The notes: generated by a model from the letters alone, not told the origin. Counted from the first letter of the stretch, positions 33,298 through 44,504 are shown. The stretch is DNA of 64,000 nucleotides from Hoplostethus atlanticus (GCA_034670405.1 JAXDDX010000002.1:6105501-6169500); one strand, 5' to 3'. Numbers and translations: made by a program.

Positions 33298-33399
33298 CCT
33301 GTCACCAAATTGCTACTGTTGCAGCGGGGATACATTTTATTGCACCTGTGCCAAGAGAGGAGAGATGTGTCCAATCTTGTCTAAGCCTTGCTTAGAAAG
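33298..33399 (+). other. Possible 102-nt exon encoding a cysteine-rich segment
   Basis: Acceptor TCTTCCCCGCCACCCACAG (AG 33296-33297) and donor CTTAGAAAG then GTGAGG (GT 33400-33401) are both strong. The length is a multiple of three, and one frame is open across it with one leading and two trailing bases. It starts LSPNCYCCSGDTFYCTCAKR and has eight cysteines in 33 residues, as in secreted disulfide-rich modules, but I cannot assign it to EGF, VWC or another family. A second acceptor at 33323-33324 would give a 75-nt form in the same frame. No partner exon is identified, and TGC/TGT content alone could produce this. Confidence 0.25.
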
Positions 33400-33798
33400 G
33401 TGAGGTCACTGTTTGCTGGTAGCGTGTAAACAAAATTGTAATTTCTACGGCAACGTTGGGGTCCTATCCTAATCGAGCGAGCCTCATCTACGTCACGTGT
33501 GATCCCAGGACAAAAATAAGGCCTTGAAGGGCCTTGTGCTTTTCATCTGAGTTATTACATACGCATTGTTAAAGCTATACGATGGATATGTATATATGAA
33601 ATGACCCTGAGTCTGCTGAGCAACAGAAACCAGGGAGACAGGTGGGAAAGCCATGAGGCAGTTTGAATGAATAGGCACAATGTCCTTCACTCACTGTAGA
33701 TACCTGGCCTCCACACAAAGGCACGATTGTGTCCTGCAGACCAAAATTTGACTTAATAAAGGTCCAATGCCACACCACAACAGGCATACACTGTATGA

Positions 33799-33826
33799 TG
33801 TGTGTGTGTGTGTGTGTGTGTGTGTG
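33799..33826. repeat. (GT)n microsatellite
   Basis: Fourteen GT units followed by imperfect GT to about 33865. Confidence 0.95.
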
Positions 33827-33950
33827 AGAGTGTAATGTATGTGTGTGCATGTATAAGTGTGTGAGAAAACGTGCCAGTGCATGTGTGCTCCTATGCTCTC
33901 ATGTGCTCATTACTGTAAATCTGCAGCAAGTGTGAGGATATGTAACTCAC

Positions 33951-34240
33951 CAGGATCTCACCAGGTCTCCTCCTCCACACGACGGCTCTTCCTGGGGAAA
34001 CTGCGGTAAGGTGAGCTCAGACGTTGGAGCAGGCGTTAATAGTGCATCTAACATGGCTGGAAGTCCCATGGTGCAGCTGGGCGGGCAGGCACGCGAACGG
34101 AAGAGGCCTAGCTAATGGGAGGACCCCGGTGGGAGGGTGGCATGCACCCAGGGCCTCTGGCGGCCCTTTAATAGAGGGCCAGGGAGATGCCTGCCTGCTG
34201 TGGTTTCTGGGTTTCAGATGATTCTAGTTTCAGGTGACAT
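33951..34240. other. GC-rich patch with splice-like sites on both strands
   Basis: On the minus strand, CAGTTTCCCCAG (ending 33992) precedes two donor-like sites (GT at 33961/33960 and 33950/33949), defining 30- or 41-nt micro-exon-sized segments. On the plus strand a donor-like GCGGTAAG-GTGAGC lies at 34010. The rest (34060-34200) is CpG-containing GC-rich DNA without a recognisable gene. Confidence 0.2.
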
Positions 34241-34363
34241 GCCTCATGCTCTATTAGCAGACTCTTCCGACCACAGTTTTCTTTGGCAGCCACTCAGGTC
34301 CAGCCTGCAGCAGCTCTGAGCAAGACTAGTTTTCCACACGCCACCTTCCTCCTCCTCTATCAT

Positions 34364-34432
34364 ACACACACAAACGCACACACACACACACAAATGTATG
34401 TATCCACACACAGCCACACACACACACACACA
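34364..34432. repeat. (CA)n-rich tract, imperfect
   Basis: CA repeats with AAACGC, AAATGTATG and GCCACAC interruptions. Confidence 0.9.
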
Positions 34433-34439
34433 TGCATAG

Positions 34440-36078
34440 GCATACCAACACATACAAATCCAAATCTCTTTCTCATTAATATATATATACCGAGACACAC
34501 AGACACTGACAGACAGACATCACCGTACATCTCGCTGGCTGTAGGGTAAACAGGGGTCTGTTGATGTACACAGATAGCTAGGCAGTCCAGCACACAGACA
34601 TCCATATATTTTGTCTGGGCCAATACTGCAGGCCAGCCTTGACATGGTGGCAGTGGAGGATTTAGGCTCCAGTGGTGTTTGTGAAGTACAGAGCTGTGTC
34701 CAAACATCCTGCTCCTTCCTGTGAAGTGGTCGGATGCTGGTCCCTCTCTCTGCCCTCTTTCAGCACACTAGCCTGCATTCTGGGTGGCACCGGGTCTCAG
34801 GCCTCAGTCAAAGAGCTGTCTCCTTCACTCCCTCCATGTTTCACTCTCTCCTTTCACCTTGTCTGACCATCTCTCTGTCTGCCGCTCAGCTCTGTCGTAC
34901 ATGCCATATAATTTGTTCTCTCTTTCAAAAGATCCAATGAGAGTCGACAATGTGCCAAAGCAATGTGTCATCTTTTGCATGGAAATCTATGGCAGAGCAA
35001 TGTGAAATTGAGTTTCCTCTTCTGTTGGAGTGCTGACTTTTGCCTTTTGTCAAAGTGACAACTGTATTATAGCACCATATTTTACATACACAAAGGCCTT
35101 CTTTGTATTGTACAAAGTACAGTTCCTAAAGTTATTATTCTTTAATATTACCAAGAGTGTCTCACTTATCAACTCAGCTGGATATTGTATTGAACAACAG
35201 ACGTATTGTCTTGAATTAGTCAAGACATTTTCTATCTGAAGTCATTTAAAAAGAAAAAGTCTTTTCATTTTCAATATCTCAATGCATTTTAGGAATTTAT
35301 AAAGACATTTAGTAAAATCAATGGCACACGGCCTGACACTTCCACAGTATTTGTTTTCTGGTGTGTGGAGCGAGTCTGGGCCAAGTCGAGAGGTTTGGCT
35401 GATACACCTAATTAAAGAAAGCGTCAGAGAAATGACATGAATGGAAACTCTTCTTGGGTTTTAAAGTGACTGGAACAAGTTTTGTTGAGGAAGCACATAG
35501 AGAGTGTCTTTTACACGTGTCGAATCCTCTGCTTATATATTTCTTACTGAGCGTGTCAGGAGCAGTGAATACCACAGCGGTGACAATTCAAGACCAAATG
35601 GCAGCGAGTGAATGAGATGATTGGTCAATATACTAGCTCCTTAGCAACGATGCCTGAAGCTAAATGGAAGTGAATTTTACACTCTGGCTAGTACCCAATA
35701 CACACATCGTTGGCTACAACTTCATTGCTGCGTGTATAAAAATAATTTAGTTCTGGTTTGAACATTTTTGCCAAATCTGTTAATCACTATAAAGTTCTTT
35801 CAGTGTGACCTACTCTTTAAATCCATGTAAATCAGCCATGAGACATTCATTATGGATTCTGGCGTGATGTGTATTGAAATGATTTATCTCAAAAGCTGAG
35901 GGAAGAAACATTGGTGTGGGTTTTTGATGTAAAGAGAGATCATTTTGATACTTAGTGACAAATGGTGAAGGTATTCATGAATCAATGCACTGATAGTCCC
36001 ATTTATTTCGGGGTCCTGTATATTTGCTGTGTAACCCGCATGGAATTGAAATTTTCAACAGACGATATTTTCATCCAG
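34440..36078. other. Unique non-coding DNA
   Basis: GC-balanced to 34900, then AT-rich. A short AT run lies at 34480-34489. No gene or repeat family recognised. Confidence 0.5.
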
Positions 36079-36191
36079 GCTGATCTGATTTTAATGAAAG
36101 CTTCTGTCACTCGCCGGGCTAACCTGTGTAATTTGTTGTATACACTGTGGCCTGAGTGAAAATGGCAGGCGAACAGGCCTGTAATGTTCAG
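36079..36191 (+). other. Possible non-coding exon, 113 nt
   Basis: Acceptor GATATTTTCATCCAG (AG 36077-36078) and strong donor AATGTTCAG then GTGAGA (GT 36192-36193). Frame 1 is open to a TGA at 36157-36159 (begins ADLILMKASVTRRANLC), and the other frames stop earlier. It would have to be a UTR-containing or lncRNA exon. The repeat-free surroundings look conserved-like. Confidence 0.15.
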
Positions 36192-36224
36192 GTGAGACCA
36201 AGCATTAGGAAAAAAACCTGCAGA

Positions 36225-36250
36225 CACACACAGACACACACACACACACA
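36225..36250. repeat. (CA)n microsatellite
   Basis: CA run with CAGACACACA at its left edge. Confidence 0.92.
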
Positions 36251-36363
36251 CTAACATTATGAATTTGATGAGTGTATAATAATTTGTAGTCCATGTGTAA
36301 AAGATATATTACTTACATATATAATATATATATCTACACATGTACAATGCAGTACTTACAACA

Positions 36364-36412
36364 TAAAGATACATTACTTACATATACAGTACATAGACGT
36401 AATGTATCTTTA
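36364..36412. repeat. Short inverted repeat, 14-bp arms
   Basis: TAAAGATACATTAC (36364-36377) and GTAATGTATCTTTA (36399-36412) are exact reverse complements over a 21-base loop. A related AGATATATTACTTACATAT lies upstream at 36303-36321. The hairpin is too short and AT-rich to call a microRNA precursor. Confidence 0.8.
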
Positions 36413-36419
36413 CACAACA

Positions 36420-37125
36420 TTTTTCTCCCTCACATGCAATGTACAAACATCACTAACCATATTATTTTTACCCTAAAATTAACCCAAGATTTGCTCACAA
36501 AATGAGTTCTCTGCCTCAAACTCAGAGCGGCTCCAGCTACAACCGAGCATATTTCTTTTGAACGTGACCAGTGAGAGAGCTCAGCTGACCAAAGAAAGGC
36601 CTAACCAGCTGGCTCACACGACTAACATCGACCATGTTATTTACATTCAGCTCATGGTGAGCTGTTTGCTGAGAGGGATAATTTGACAGTCAGATAAACA
36701 GACAGACAGACAGACGGATAAACAGAGTGTTGGCTACTGACAGAGATCTCACTGTCAGTCTCACTGCCACTCTGTTCCACTCTCAAGCCCAACAGCCATG
36801 GGGCAATATTTGAGCAGACAGTCACCAACTCTTCCAAATATTGAACAACATACAGTAGCTGTTTTTTCTCAGTGATTTTTGGACTCTGGTTTTTTGTTTT
36901 TTTTTTCTTTTGGGGAGGGAGGGGTTGCAATGGATGCCCATATATCCCAAACAAACAAGCAGGCCAGGCCGGACCAGGCTAGGAAGAACTGGTGAAATAC
37001 TGGGAGAACATGGGTGTCTCTCATTTTTCTTTCTTTCTCTCTTTCTTTCCCCTGTCTAGCTTTATAACTGAGAATACAACTTTTCAGTAAATATATACAT
37101 TTCTATCAGATTTGATCCATAGACA
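36420..37125. other. Unique non-coding DNA
   Basis: GACA/CAGA tandem units occur near 36700-36712 and a T-rich run at 36890-36910. No gene found. Confidence 0.5.
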
Positions 37126-37180
37126 TTACATTACAGTCATTTAGCAGCTTTTATCCAAAGCGACTTACAATGGTGATAAG
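37126..37180 (+). mobile_element. Dispersed teleost repeat fragment
   Basis: Contains CATTACATTACAGTCATTTA followed by GCAG and TTTATCCAAAGCGACTTACA. I know this phrase from introns and intergenic DNA of very many teleosts. I do not assign a family name. It supports a fish origin and ends 36 bases before a MITE. Confidence 0.75.
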
Positions 37181-37216
37181 GAGTTAGTTTTGATATAGTT
37201 TTGATGTATTGTTTTT

Positions 37217-37479
37217 TTAAAGGACTGCGCCGACTTTTTGGGAAATTAGTCAACATAGCTTTTAGATGTTATGCTGTACTACCAAAATCATCTCTAGTGT
37301 CTCTGGTAGGTCTCTCTGTCCTGTGCACATGCTAATGCATTAGGAAGCATTATCTAACATAAGAAGATAGAGCTTTTAGTAATCCAGTTGGTGTTGTTTT
37401 TTTCTGCCAGTCCTCCAGTCACATGAAGAGTGAAATGACCACCGGGCCAACTTCCCAAAAAGTTGGTTTAGTTCTTTAA
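37217..37479. mobile_element. Short MITE with TTAA ends
   Basis: Left end TTAAAGGACTGCGCCGACTT and reverse-complemented right end TTAAAGAACTAAACCAACTT are imperfect inverted repeats. Both continue TTTTGGGAA. TTAA at both borders fits a TTAA target duplication. It is about 263 bp and has no coding capacity. It resembles fish repeats beginning TTAAAGGAATAGTTCGACAT. Confidence 0.7.
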
Positions 37480-37624
37480 GAAATGTAATTAATGCCCATG
37501 TGTGATATGGTGGCGTATCTGTCTTATAGTACTCCTAGTGTCTGTTTTGTGTAGGAGTGACGGAGTGACATTTTCAGATGGTGTCAGTCCTTGTCTTTGT
37601 GTTTGGCTGTGGAGTGTGTTTGGG

Positions 37625-37627
<3 letters not shown>

Positions 37628-37659
<32 letters not shown>

Positions 37660-37714
37660 ATTGTGTTTGTGTTTGTGTTTGTTTGTGTGTGTGTATGTGT
37701 GTGTGTGTGTGTGG
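37628..37714. repeat. (GT)n tract, imperfect
   Basis: Pure GT at 37628-37658 and 37687-37712, with a TTTGTGTTTG bridge. Confidence 0.94.
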
Positions 37715-37794
37715 ATTTGTGTTCAGTGTTAAGTGGCTCTTGTACCCAGTGACGTTGTCACACCTCTCTTGGTGTCCTGCTGTGTTTCCCGCAG

Positions 37795-37872
37795 CGTCCC
37801 GAGGTCCTGGATGCTGTCTCCGCGGAGCTGCTGAAGATGGTGCTGGTGCTGGTGGGCGTCTGGCACAGATAA
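37795..37872 (+). other. Possible terminal or internal coding exon
   Basis: A good acceptor (GGTGTCCTGCTGTGTTTCCCGCAG, here split: TGCTGTGTTTCCCGCAG, AG 37793-37794) precedes a frame with coding-like codons: RPEVLDAVSAELLKMVLVL, then a stop at 37870-37872. A weak donor (GTGCTG then GTGGGC) lies inside. An AATAAA at 38119-38124 could serve as polyadenylation signal if this is a last exon. The residues look like an amphipathic helix, but I cannot match a family. Chance remains likely. Confidence 0.22.
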
Positions 37873-37979
37873 CACTCTGATAGCTCAGTGATGGACAGCC
37901 GGGAAACTTTTCCCTTTGCTCCCTTGCCTTTCCCCATCCCCCACTGAAAACTATGACAACCTGCTCTAAGTGTCACTCA

Positions 37980-38840
37980 GAGGTTTGTGTCTGTGTGTTT
38001 GTGTTTGTGTGTATGTGTGTGCATGCACACACTAACACACGTGTGTTTGGTGGGGGGGGGGGTTGGTATTTATCTGGAAAAGTACATTATAAATTGAAAG
38101 CTTGCCCCTGATGGAGGAAATAAAGAAAACATTTTTCTCAGAAAATCAAGGCAGCAAGAAAATGAAAATAGCCTATACTGAAAATGATCACACATTAAAC
38201 AAAGAAAAAAAGACAAGAAATTAGGTTTAGTTTTTCCTTTCGTTTTCTTTTCCCTTTGTATTAGCAGTTTTCTCCCTTTCTCAATTATTTCAGAACTTCA
38301 AATGCTGGCACATAAGTTGTTCCTAAGTTTTCGATGGCTGTTTGGTTATTCACAAATGTCATTGGCATTCCTTTATTCTCCCCTTGTGGTGGCCTGTAGG
38401 GGAAAGGCTAATATCTTGTGTGTCAATTCACAGCATGAAAACTTTTAGATCTATATAAGGTTACTCATTGCAGAACTTATTTTCTAAGAGAAAAAAGAAA
38501 TACATTATTTATGAACATATTCCCAGTCCATGGCTAATTGTTTATTTTTTTCACAATTGCTTTGATGTAACCAGCAGACACTTATAGTAGTCTGTTGAAG
38601 TTGAATATGTTCCATTACAGTCTTTTAATATATAATTATTGCGTGTCATTCCACTAAAGTTTGTTTTAGTTCAGCGCTTCAAACATGTGAATTAGACTAA
38701 ATTAGTCAGGTATTGTCTGTCCTGCTCTAAAATGTGTTTCCACCATTTACTCTTAAGCATATTCTTCAAATATTCAATGATACGGAATTTTAATTTCCTC
38801 TGACAAGTATTTCCAGTTTCCAGGCAATCGTGTTATCTTT
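37980..38840. other. AT-rich unique DNA
   Basis: Short GT and a ten-G run (38051-38062) at the left, then AT-rich DNA with no recognised gene or repeat. Confidence 0.5.
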
Positions 38841-39080
38841 TATCTATAGCGCCAAGTGAGCACCCATTTACTTGCTTTGGTAGTGCTTGTAAAACAAAAT
38901 TGAGACATCATTTGCCTGGCACTGAGTGAAATAACAGAAAGTGCTCTTGGAGCGAGCCGGGCGGAAGGCGCTGTGTTCTTTACGGGGCTTTCTGTAATTA
39001 AACAGGCTGTACATTCCTCGGTTAACGTTTCGTCCCAAGTTGCCTGATCAGCACTCTGCAGCATTTAGAGAAGTTTAGGG
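38841..39080. promoter_or_regulatory. Candidate conserved non-coding element
   Basis: Repeat-free block with TGTAATTAAACAGGCTG, CGGTTAACG and GAGCGAGCCGGGCGGAAGGC, mixing AT-rich homeodomain-type cores with CpG-containing sequence. Conservation is inferred. Confidence 0.33.
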
Positions 39081-39152
39081 TGGGAGCGGACGCCCAAGCC
39101 GCAGAAGAAATCAAACGGTCGTGAAAACAGTTTAAAGAGCAACAAAGAAACT

Positions 39153-39172
39153 GCCCCCCCCCTCCCCCCCCC
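39153..39172. repeat. Poly(C) tract
   Basis: Two runs of nine C separated by one T. Confidence 0.9.
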
Positions 39173-40070
39173 TATAATTAGATTAGGGAAATAGATTTAA
39201 AAAGAAAGCAGAGTTGTGTGTGCACACCCTGCCAATCTTGTATGTCTATATGATGCCCCAGAGTAGCGCCATTGGCTGTTAGGGGGGGCAGTAGTGGAGA
39301 TCCCAGGGCAGCTTTCCTGAGTTTGTTGTTGTTTTGAATCAGACTAAATAGTTACTGGAGGGCAATAATATATCACCCAGTAGTCTGTTCACATCTCTGC
39401 CCCATGCTGGAGATGCTCTCTTGCTCTCAAAGTGTCTTTTATTTCAATAGACCCCCAAAACTGCATATACAGAAACACAAACTCCATCTCTCTTGCAATG
39501 GCAAGAAATGGAAAAAGACACGCAGCAACTTTGGCCACAGAGAAACACACTGCCTGAAAGATAAGATAAGATTTTAAAACAAAAGTTACACACACAAAAT
39601 ATTAAAAGTGACATTTTCAAGCATTATTATACACATTATGTTACTTGCATGGCATCATACATGTCTGATATGATGACAAATACACCAGTAGATCAATGTA
39701 CTTCATATCAATATCAATTGCTTATTGCCCTGTTTACTGCGCTCTGCTCCCCATACAGCCTCTCTCTCGGCCTTTCAGGTATGATCGGCTCCACGCCAGC
39801 CAGCCCCACCTGTCTAGACTTAACGTTCCCAGCTGGCAGGCTGTAGGGGAGTGGCCCTCTCACTAAGGCTTTACCGGGAGCCATGTCGTTCAGATGCCAG
39901 GGTGCCCAGTGGCTGGATCTGCAGCTCTGTTCTGGATATCAGCTTTCATAGGATCAAAGCACTGGCAGCGATATCCTCCCCCTCATCAGCCGAGCAGCAG
40001 TGTACAGACCCACGGGATACGATCAGCAGAGGGGAGGGGAGAGACGGGGGAGAGAGAGAGACGGACAGAT

Positions 40071-40072
<2 letters not shown>
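39173..40072. other. Unique non-coding DNA
   Basis: Two strong acceptor-like tracts end at 39758 (CTCTGCTCCCCATACAG) and 39778 (CTCTCTCGGCCTTTCAG). After the second, two frames are open for about 20-28 codons without a donor, so no exon is called. Confidence 0.35.

Positions 40073-40121
<49 letters not shown>
40073..40121. repeat. (GA)n microsatellite
   Basis: About 48 bases of pure GA. Confidence 0.96.
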
Positions 40122-40123
<2 letters not shown>

Positions 40124-40370
40124 GGGGTGAAGGGAGATGTTGAGGTTGGTGAAGAGGGGGAGGGTTTAAGGGATAGCGAGATGAGAGCTGGGTTAAGGGC
40201 CTGCAGGGCTGGGGAAAAAGGGGGTGGGTGAGAGAGGGTAGGAGGATAGGGAAGAGGGTTGTTAGGGATGTTTGAAGACAGCGGGGGGAGGTGCTGATAG
40301 GGGGATGGGGGGGGGGGGGGGGGGGGGTAGGAAAGGCAGGGGGGAAGGGGTATGAGGGCTGGGCAGGGTG
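40122..40370 (+). repeat. G-rich tract with a 21-base poly(G) run
   Basis: The plus strand is almost entirely purine with many runs of three or more G, culminating in 21 consecutive G at 40307-40327. Sequence criteria for G-quadruplex formation are exceeded many times. Such runs are also prone to assembly error. Confidence 0.85.
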
Positions 40371-40464
40371 TCTAAGCAAGACAGATACGCCGGTCTCATC
40401 AACATGTAGGGTCTGGGTCTCTAGATGGAGCCTGAACAGCTGAGTTTCCCTGAGTACCACAGCT

Positions 40465-40830
40465 TGCATCCCCCTTCCCCCCTGCTTCACCTACCTTCAC
40501 CAACCCTTACCCTCAAGAGTCTATTTACTCACCCGCTTGTTTGCCGAGAGCGACAGCATCCCCTACCACCCCCCCCACCACTACCAACCCCCCTCCACTC
40601 AGACACCCTCCCTAGCAACTCCATTCCCTCTCTTCCTATCCCCTCTATCATCTTCCTTAGAGATATGAGGAGCGAGGAGCAACACTTTCCTCTTCCTGAC
40701 TCTCCTCCCTCTCTCCAGGCGCTTTTTGATTTCTCCTCTCACCTCCTCTTCTTCTCTCCCTCTTTCATATCCCAGAGTGCTTCTTTGCTTCTGTTTGTCT
40801 CTTCCGATCGCTAGTTCTCCTCAAGGTATC
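40465..40830. other. Pyrimidine-rich low-complexity stretch
   Basis: C/T-rich with many CCCTC, CTTCC and CCACC words. The resulting Pro/Leu/Ser-rich open frame (40425-40814) has no domain. Confidence 0.6.
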
Positions 40831-40971
40831 AGTGTGTGGTACGGAGTTGTGGCAGAGTCTTTTCTTAAAAGTGCTAGCTCATTAAGCAGCGAGAGTGTTT
40901 GGATACGCGTAGTTTGTATTTTTAGTGTGTTTGTTTGTGCCGCTGTGCAGGGCTGTGTTCTCGCCGCGCTC

Positions 40972-40973
<2 letters not shown>

Positions 40974-41012
<39 letters not shown>
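40974..41012. repeat. (GT)n microsatellite
   Basis: About 18 GT units. Confidence 0.95.
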
Positions 41013-42360
41013 CATGTGTGCATGTGGGGTGTAAAGCAGAGGTAGGAACAGTGCTGAGTCTGATTCTTTTCTGCTCCACTGTGGCGTCCGGGAGGCACAA
41101 ACTTTATTCTCGTATAGCAATAACATCTGTTTACAGTGTTGAGCGCAACTGAACACCATGCAAGGTGAAACAATGAGATGTTTAAAAGACTTGCTGCATA
41201 CTGTAAGGGTGTGACGGTAGGTGGTGTTGCCTCAAACTTTGTCGCAAATCCACTTTTATAATATAGATAGGACGATAGAGATAATATAGGGAAACTCATG
41301 TGACAAGTAGTTTTCAACACTGAACAATGACAAAAAACTGACCATGCTGTCTGAAAGTGTCATACAGTACAAGGTGTATCAGATGTTAGATGTTAATGTA
41401 ATTGCCCCTCACACCAATTAAATAATCAGGTTGTTATCGTTCTGCATGTTATCTTGGAAACTACTGGCCCAAACTGGCATATCTCTTACGCTATCTGAGC
41501 TGCTGTCATTAAATGGAGTACCTACAAGCTCCTCCCATTCGATTTTCCAGACAGAGAGACATTTATCTCCCTCATAAATCAATTTTAATTGCTACTGATT
41601 GGCATAAAGGAGTCATGAAGTGGGCAGCAAGGGGCGCTGCATTATGTGTGGGAGAAACAACGGCAGCGTCATTTAAAATGTGTGTGTGTGTATCTAGTGC
41701 GTAGTTTATGTGAAAAGATAAGTTCGCCAGTTACCTTGTGTAAGATACTAACAAAGTTCTACTGTTTACTGCACTTTTGCCCTCAATATTATTTTCACTG
41801 TCCATCTGCCAAGGCTGTTGCCATAAAATTAACTGAGTGGCCAGTTAATCCTCTACCCTGTCATATCTGACCGCTTGTCCAGGTCCCTCAACCTCAGAAA
41901 TTGCTTTTTAATTGCATGGTTTACTCTCTGTGTTTGACATAATACCACACAATGACGCTGGGGTGTATTTGTGTGACATGGCGTCATCCATGCATGCAGG
42001 GACACTCGAAACAGCAGCAGACTACATGCATGCTACAGAGAGTCGTCCCTTTACAGAGCCGGTGAACAAGGTCTTGGTTAAATTCCCTATCCAGGGAACT
42101 TGTGTTGCCACACAAAAAAAGGGGAAAAAAAAGTAATTCCCGTACGTCAAGGAATCGGTTCCATATTACAAAAGCCTGAATCCACCATGAACCAGCAATT
42201 TTAGGTTAAAAAGAGTTATAAGTGTTTTGTAAAGACTTGTCCTGGCTCTTTCACATTTAGAGGACACTGTCCACACAGCACATTGGAGAGCAGACCCAAG
42301 ATGGATATGTCTGTGTACCCAGTTGCTGTCACCTTATCCCCTGACAACAGATCACATAAC
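41013..42360. other. Unique non-coding DNA
   Basis: No gene recognised. GTAAGGGTGTGACGGTAGG at 41202-41220 faintly recalls a fish transposon end but lacks a partner. Confidence 0.45.
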
Positions 42361-42400
42361 ACACACAAAAACACACACACACACACATGCAAACACACAC
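42361..42400. repeat. (CA)n microsatellite
   Basis: CA with AAAA and ATGCAAA interruptions. Confidence 0.92.
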
Positions 42401-42492
42401 TCACCCAAACCAGGAAGCTTAACTGCCAACGCTCAGCTCTGCACCCCAGCAGCCTGGCAGTTCCCAGTTCTGAGGTCTGTCCCCAGTCTATA

Positions 42493-42552
42493 CGTGTGTG
42501 TTTGTGTGTGTTGTGTGTGTTTGTGTGTGTGTGTGTGTGTGTGCGTGCGTGT
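42493..42552. repeat. (GT)n microsatellite, imperfect
   Basis: GT with TTTG steps. Inverted relative to the CA tract 95 bases upstream. Confidence 0.93.
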
Positions 42553-43360
42553 GGTGAAGCCTATACACCATGAATATTTCAGCCTTGACCCAGTTCCCCC
42601 ATGCTAGGGATGTCCTGCCTTCACCAGAGGAGACGTGGTGTCATATATTCCAGGTGGCTCTCTGAGTCACGGTGTGCACTGTGACATTTCAACCCACTTC
42701 CACTTAATTCATATACAATCAGGATTACACTGTGTGCCAACCGGTGCTGTGCAGGCTTGTCTGTCAGATAGACGGTCCATTAGTGATTTTGTGTGGACAA
42801 AATGCCTGCTTTCTGTAACTGACCTATCTGATGTTCATATGTTAAATGGTATAGGTCGGTCCTTTGAATGATTAACATGCCTGCAAAGACCTAAAGCACT
42901 TCCTGAGTTCTGAGGTCACAGAGTGAGGGCAAAATATGCACATATTTGTAAATACGTGCACAAGAACACACACACACACACACACACACTGAGATGCCTT
43001 AAGGTCTATCCTGTATAGTCTTCCTGGAAAGAGGAAGGCAGCAGTAGCTGGCAGGCTCACTGTTCTGGATCGATACATGACTGCTTTTACTGTGGTTTGT
43101 GGACGCCTCCTCTCCACTGTGTTATTTTATCCTTCACTGAGCTCTGTTCATTTGTTGTTCATTTGCTGTGCTGTGTTGGTTCAATAGACCTTATATCATC
43201 TTTGTTTTTCCCCATTACAAATAGCCTGCACTCGTTTGCCAGGTCCTCTACAGTATGCCGGCTCGTCATCAGCAGTTATTGTCTTTCCAGTGTTATTCTG
43301 CAGGCCCATCTGTGTGCCTGGAGAACAGATTTGATGGAAGCATGTGATCTACAAAGAATC
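42553..43360. other. Unique DNA with one (CA)n run
   Basis: (CA)12 at 42966-42989. No gene recognised. Confidence 0.55.
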
Positions 43361-43468
43361 TCACACACACACACACACACCTGCAAACACACATGGGCAG
43401 ACATACAGTATGATATGAAACAGACATCAACAACATCACATACATGCAAAAGCACACAAATGCACCGT

Positions 43469-43501
<33 letters not shown>
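43361..43501. repeat. Two (CA)n microsatellites
   Basis: CA at 43361-43381 and a pure run at 43471-43501. Confidence 0.93.
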
Positions 43502-43504
<3 letters not shown>

Positions 43505-43705
43505 ATGTGCTGTCCTGCCATAAGCTCCATTAGGTCACAGTCTGCCAGGCCACAGGTGGTCTTCCTGTCACTGTGGGTCACAGCCAGTGAACCGTGACTA
43601 TCTGACTGTTGGATCAGTTGGAGACAAAGGACTGCCAAGCTAAAGTTTCAATGAAAACCAGAGAGAATGGAGGGATTTGGCGGAAGACCTTACTGTACAT
43701 TCTGT

Positions 43706-43755
43706 GGAGAGGAGAGGAGAGGAGAGGAGAGGAGAGGAGAGGAGAGGAGAGGAGG
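43706..43755. repeat. (GGAGA)n pentanucleotide microsatellite
   Basis: About ten GGAGA units, purine-only on the plus strand. Confidence 0.97.
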
Positions 43756-44504
43756 AGACAGGAGGGAGCAGAATGAGTTCCCCCAATCCCTCTATCCACC
43801 ACACTTCTGCCACGGAGGGTACCAGGCGTGCCAGGGAAGCTGTCAAGCTCTCATTGCTGACAACCCCAGTGCCACCCGCCTCTGTTTGTATTTTATTCCT
43901 CTGCTTCCTCGTCATGGCAACCTGCTATGTTTCCTCTCCTCGCCATTCTTCTTCTCCCTCTTCTCCTTCTTCCCACCTCGTTCCCCTTCTTTCTTCATGT
44001 AAAGTGATTCTCCAGGTGGAGGTTGGCCGTTTGGAGGGTTGTGGACTGGCAGTTGACTGGTGCGCGGTTTCTCCCTGAACCCCCGATCACCTCAGGGACT
44101 GAGGCCCTAGGGGCTCTTGAAGCTCGGCGTGGCTGAGGTCCAGCATCTCCTCATCGAGTAAGACTGCCGCCTGGGCACCGTTAGTGCTCCCAGCTCCAGA
44201 CAAAGGCTGCCAGGTCCAGTAAATACTGTCAGAAGTAGTTAGGAACTACATTGATGGCTGATTAATTTGTGCAGGTCATTTCCCCCAACATTAGCGAAGG
44301 AATCGGGTTTGCCTATGGAAAGAAAATATGTCACCTTATTTGCCACCATTCAGCAATTTTGCACTGTCTGCGTGTGTTTTTGGACATGTGTGTGTGGTAT
44401 GTGTGGGTATAAATGTGCAGTACATGACAGTTTGATTTAACTCCTATACATCAATATAATAGTGACATTTCAATCTGTCCGTATCATGTAGTAATATTCC
44501 TACA

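Noticed and set aside
41202-41240. Transposon end resembling GGGTGTAACGGTA
   Set aside because: Too many mismatches and no partner end downstream.
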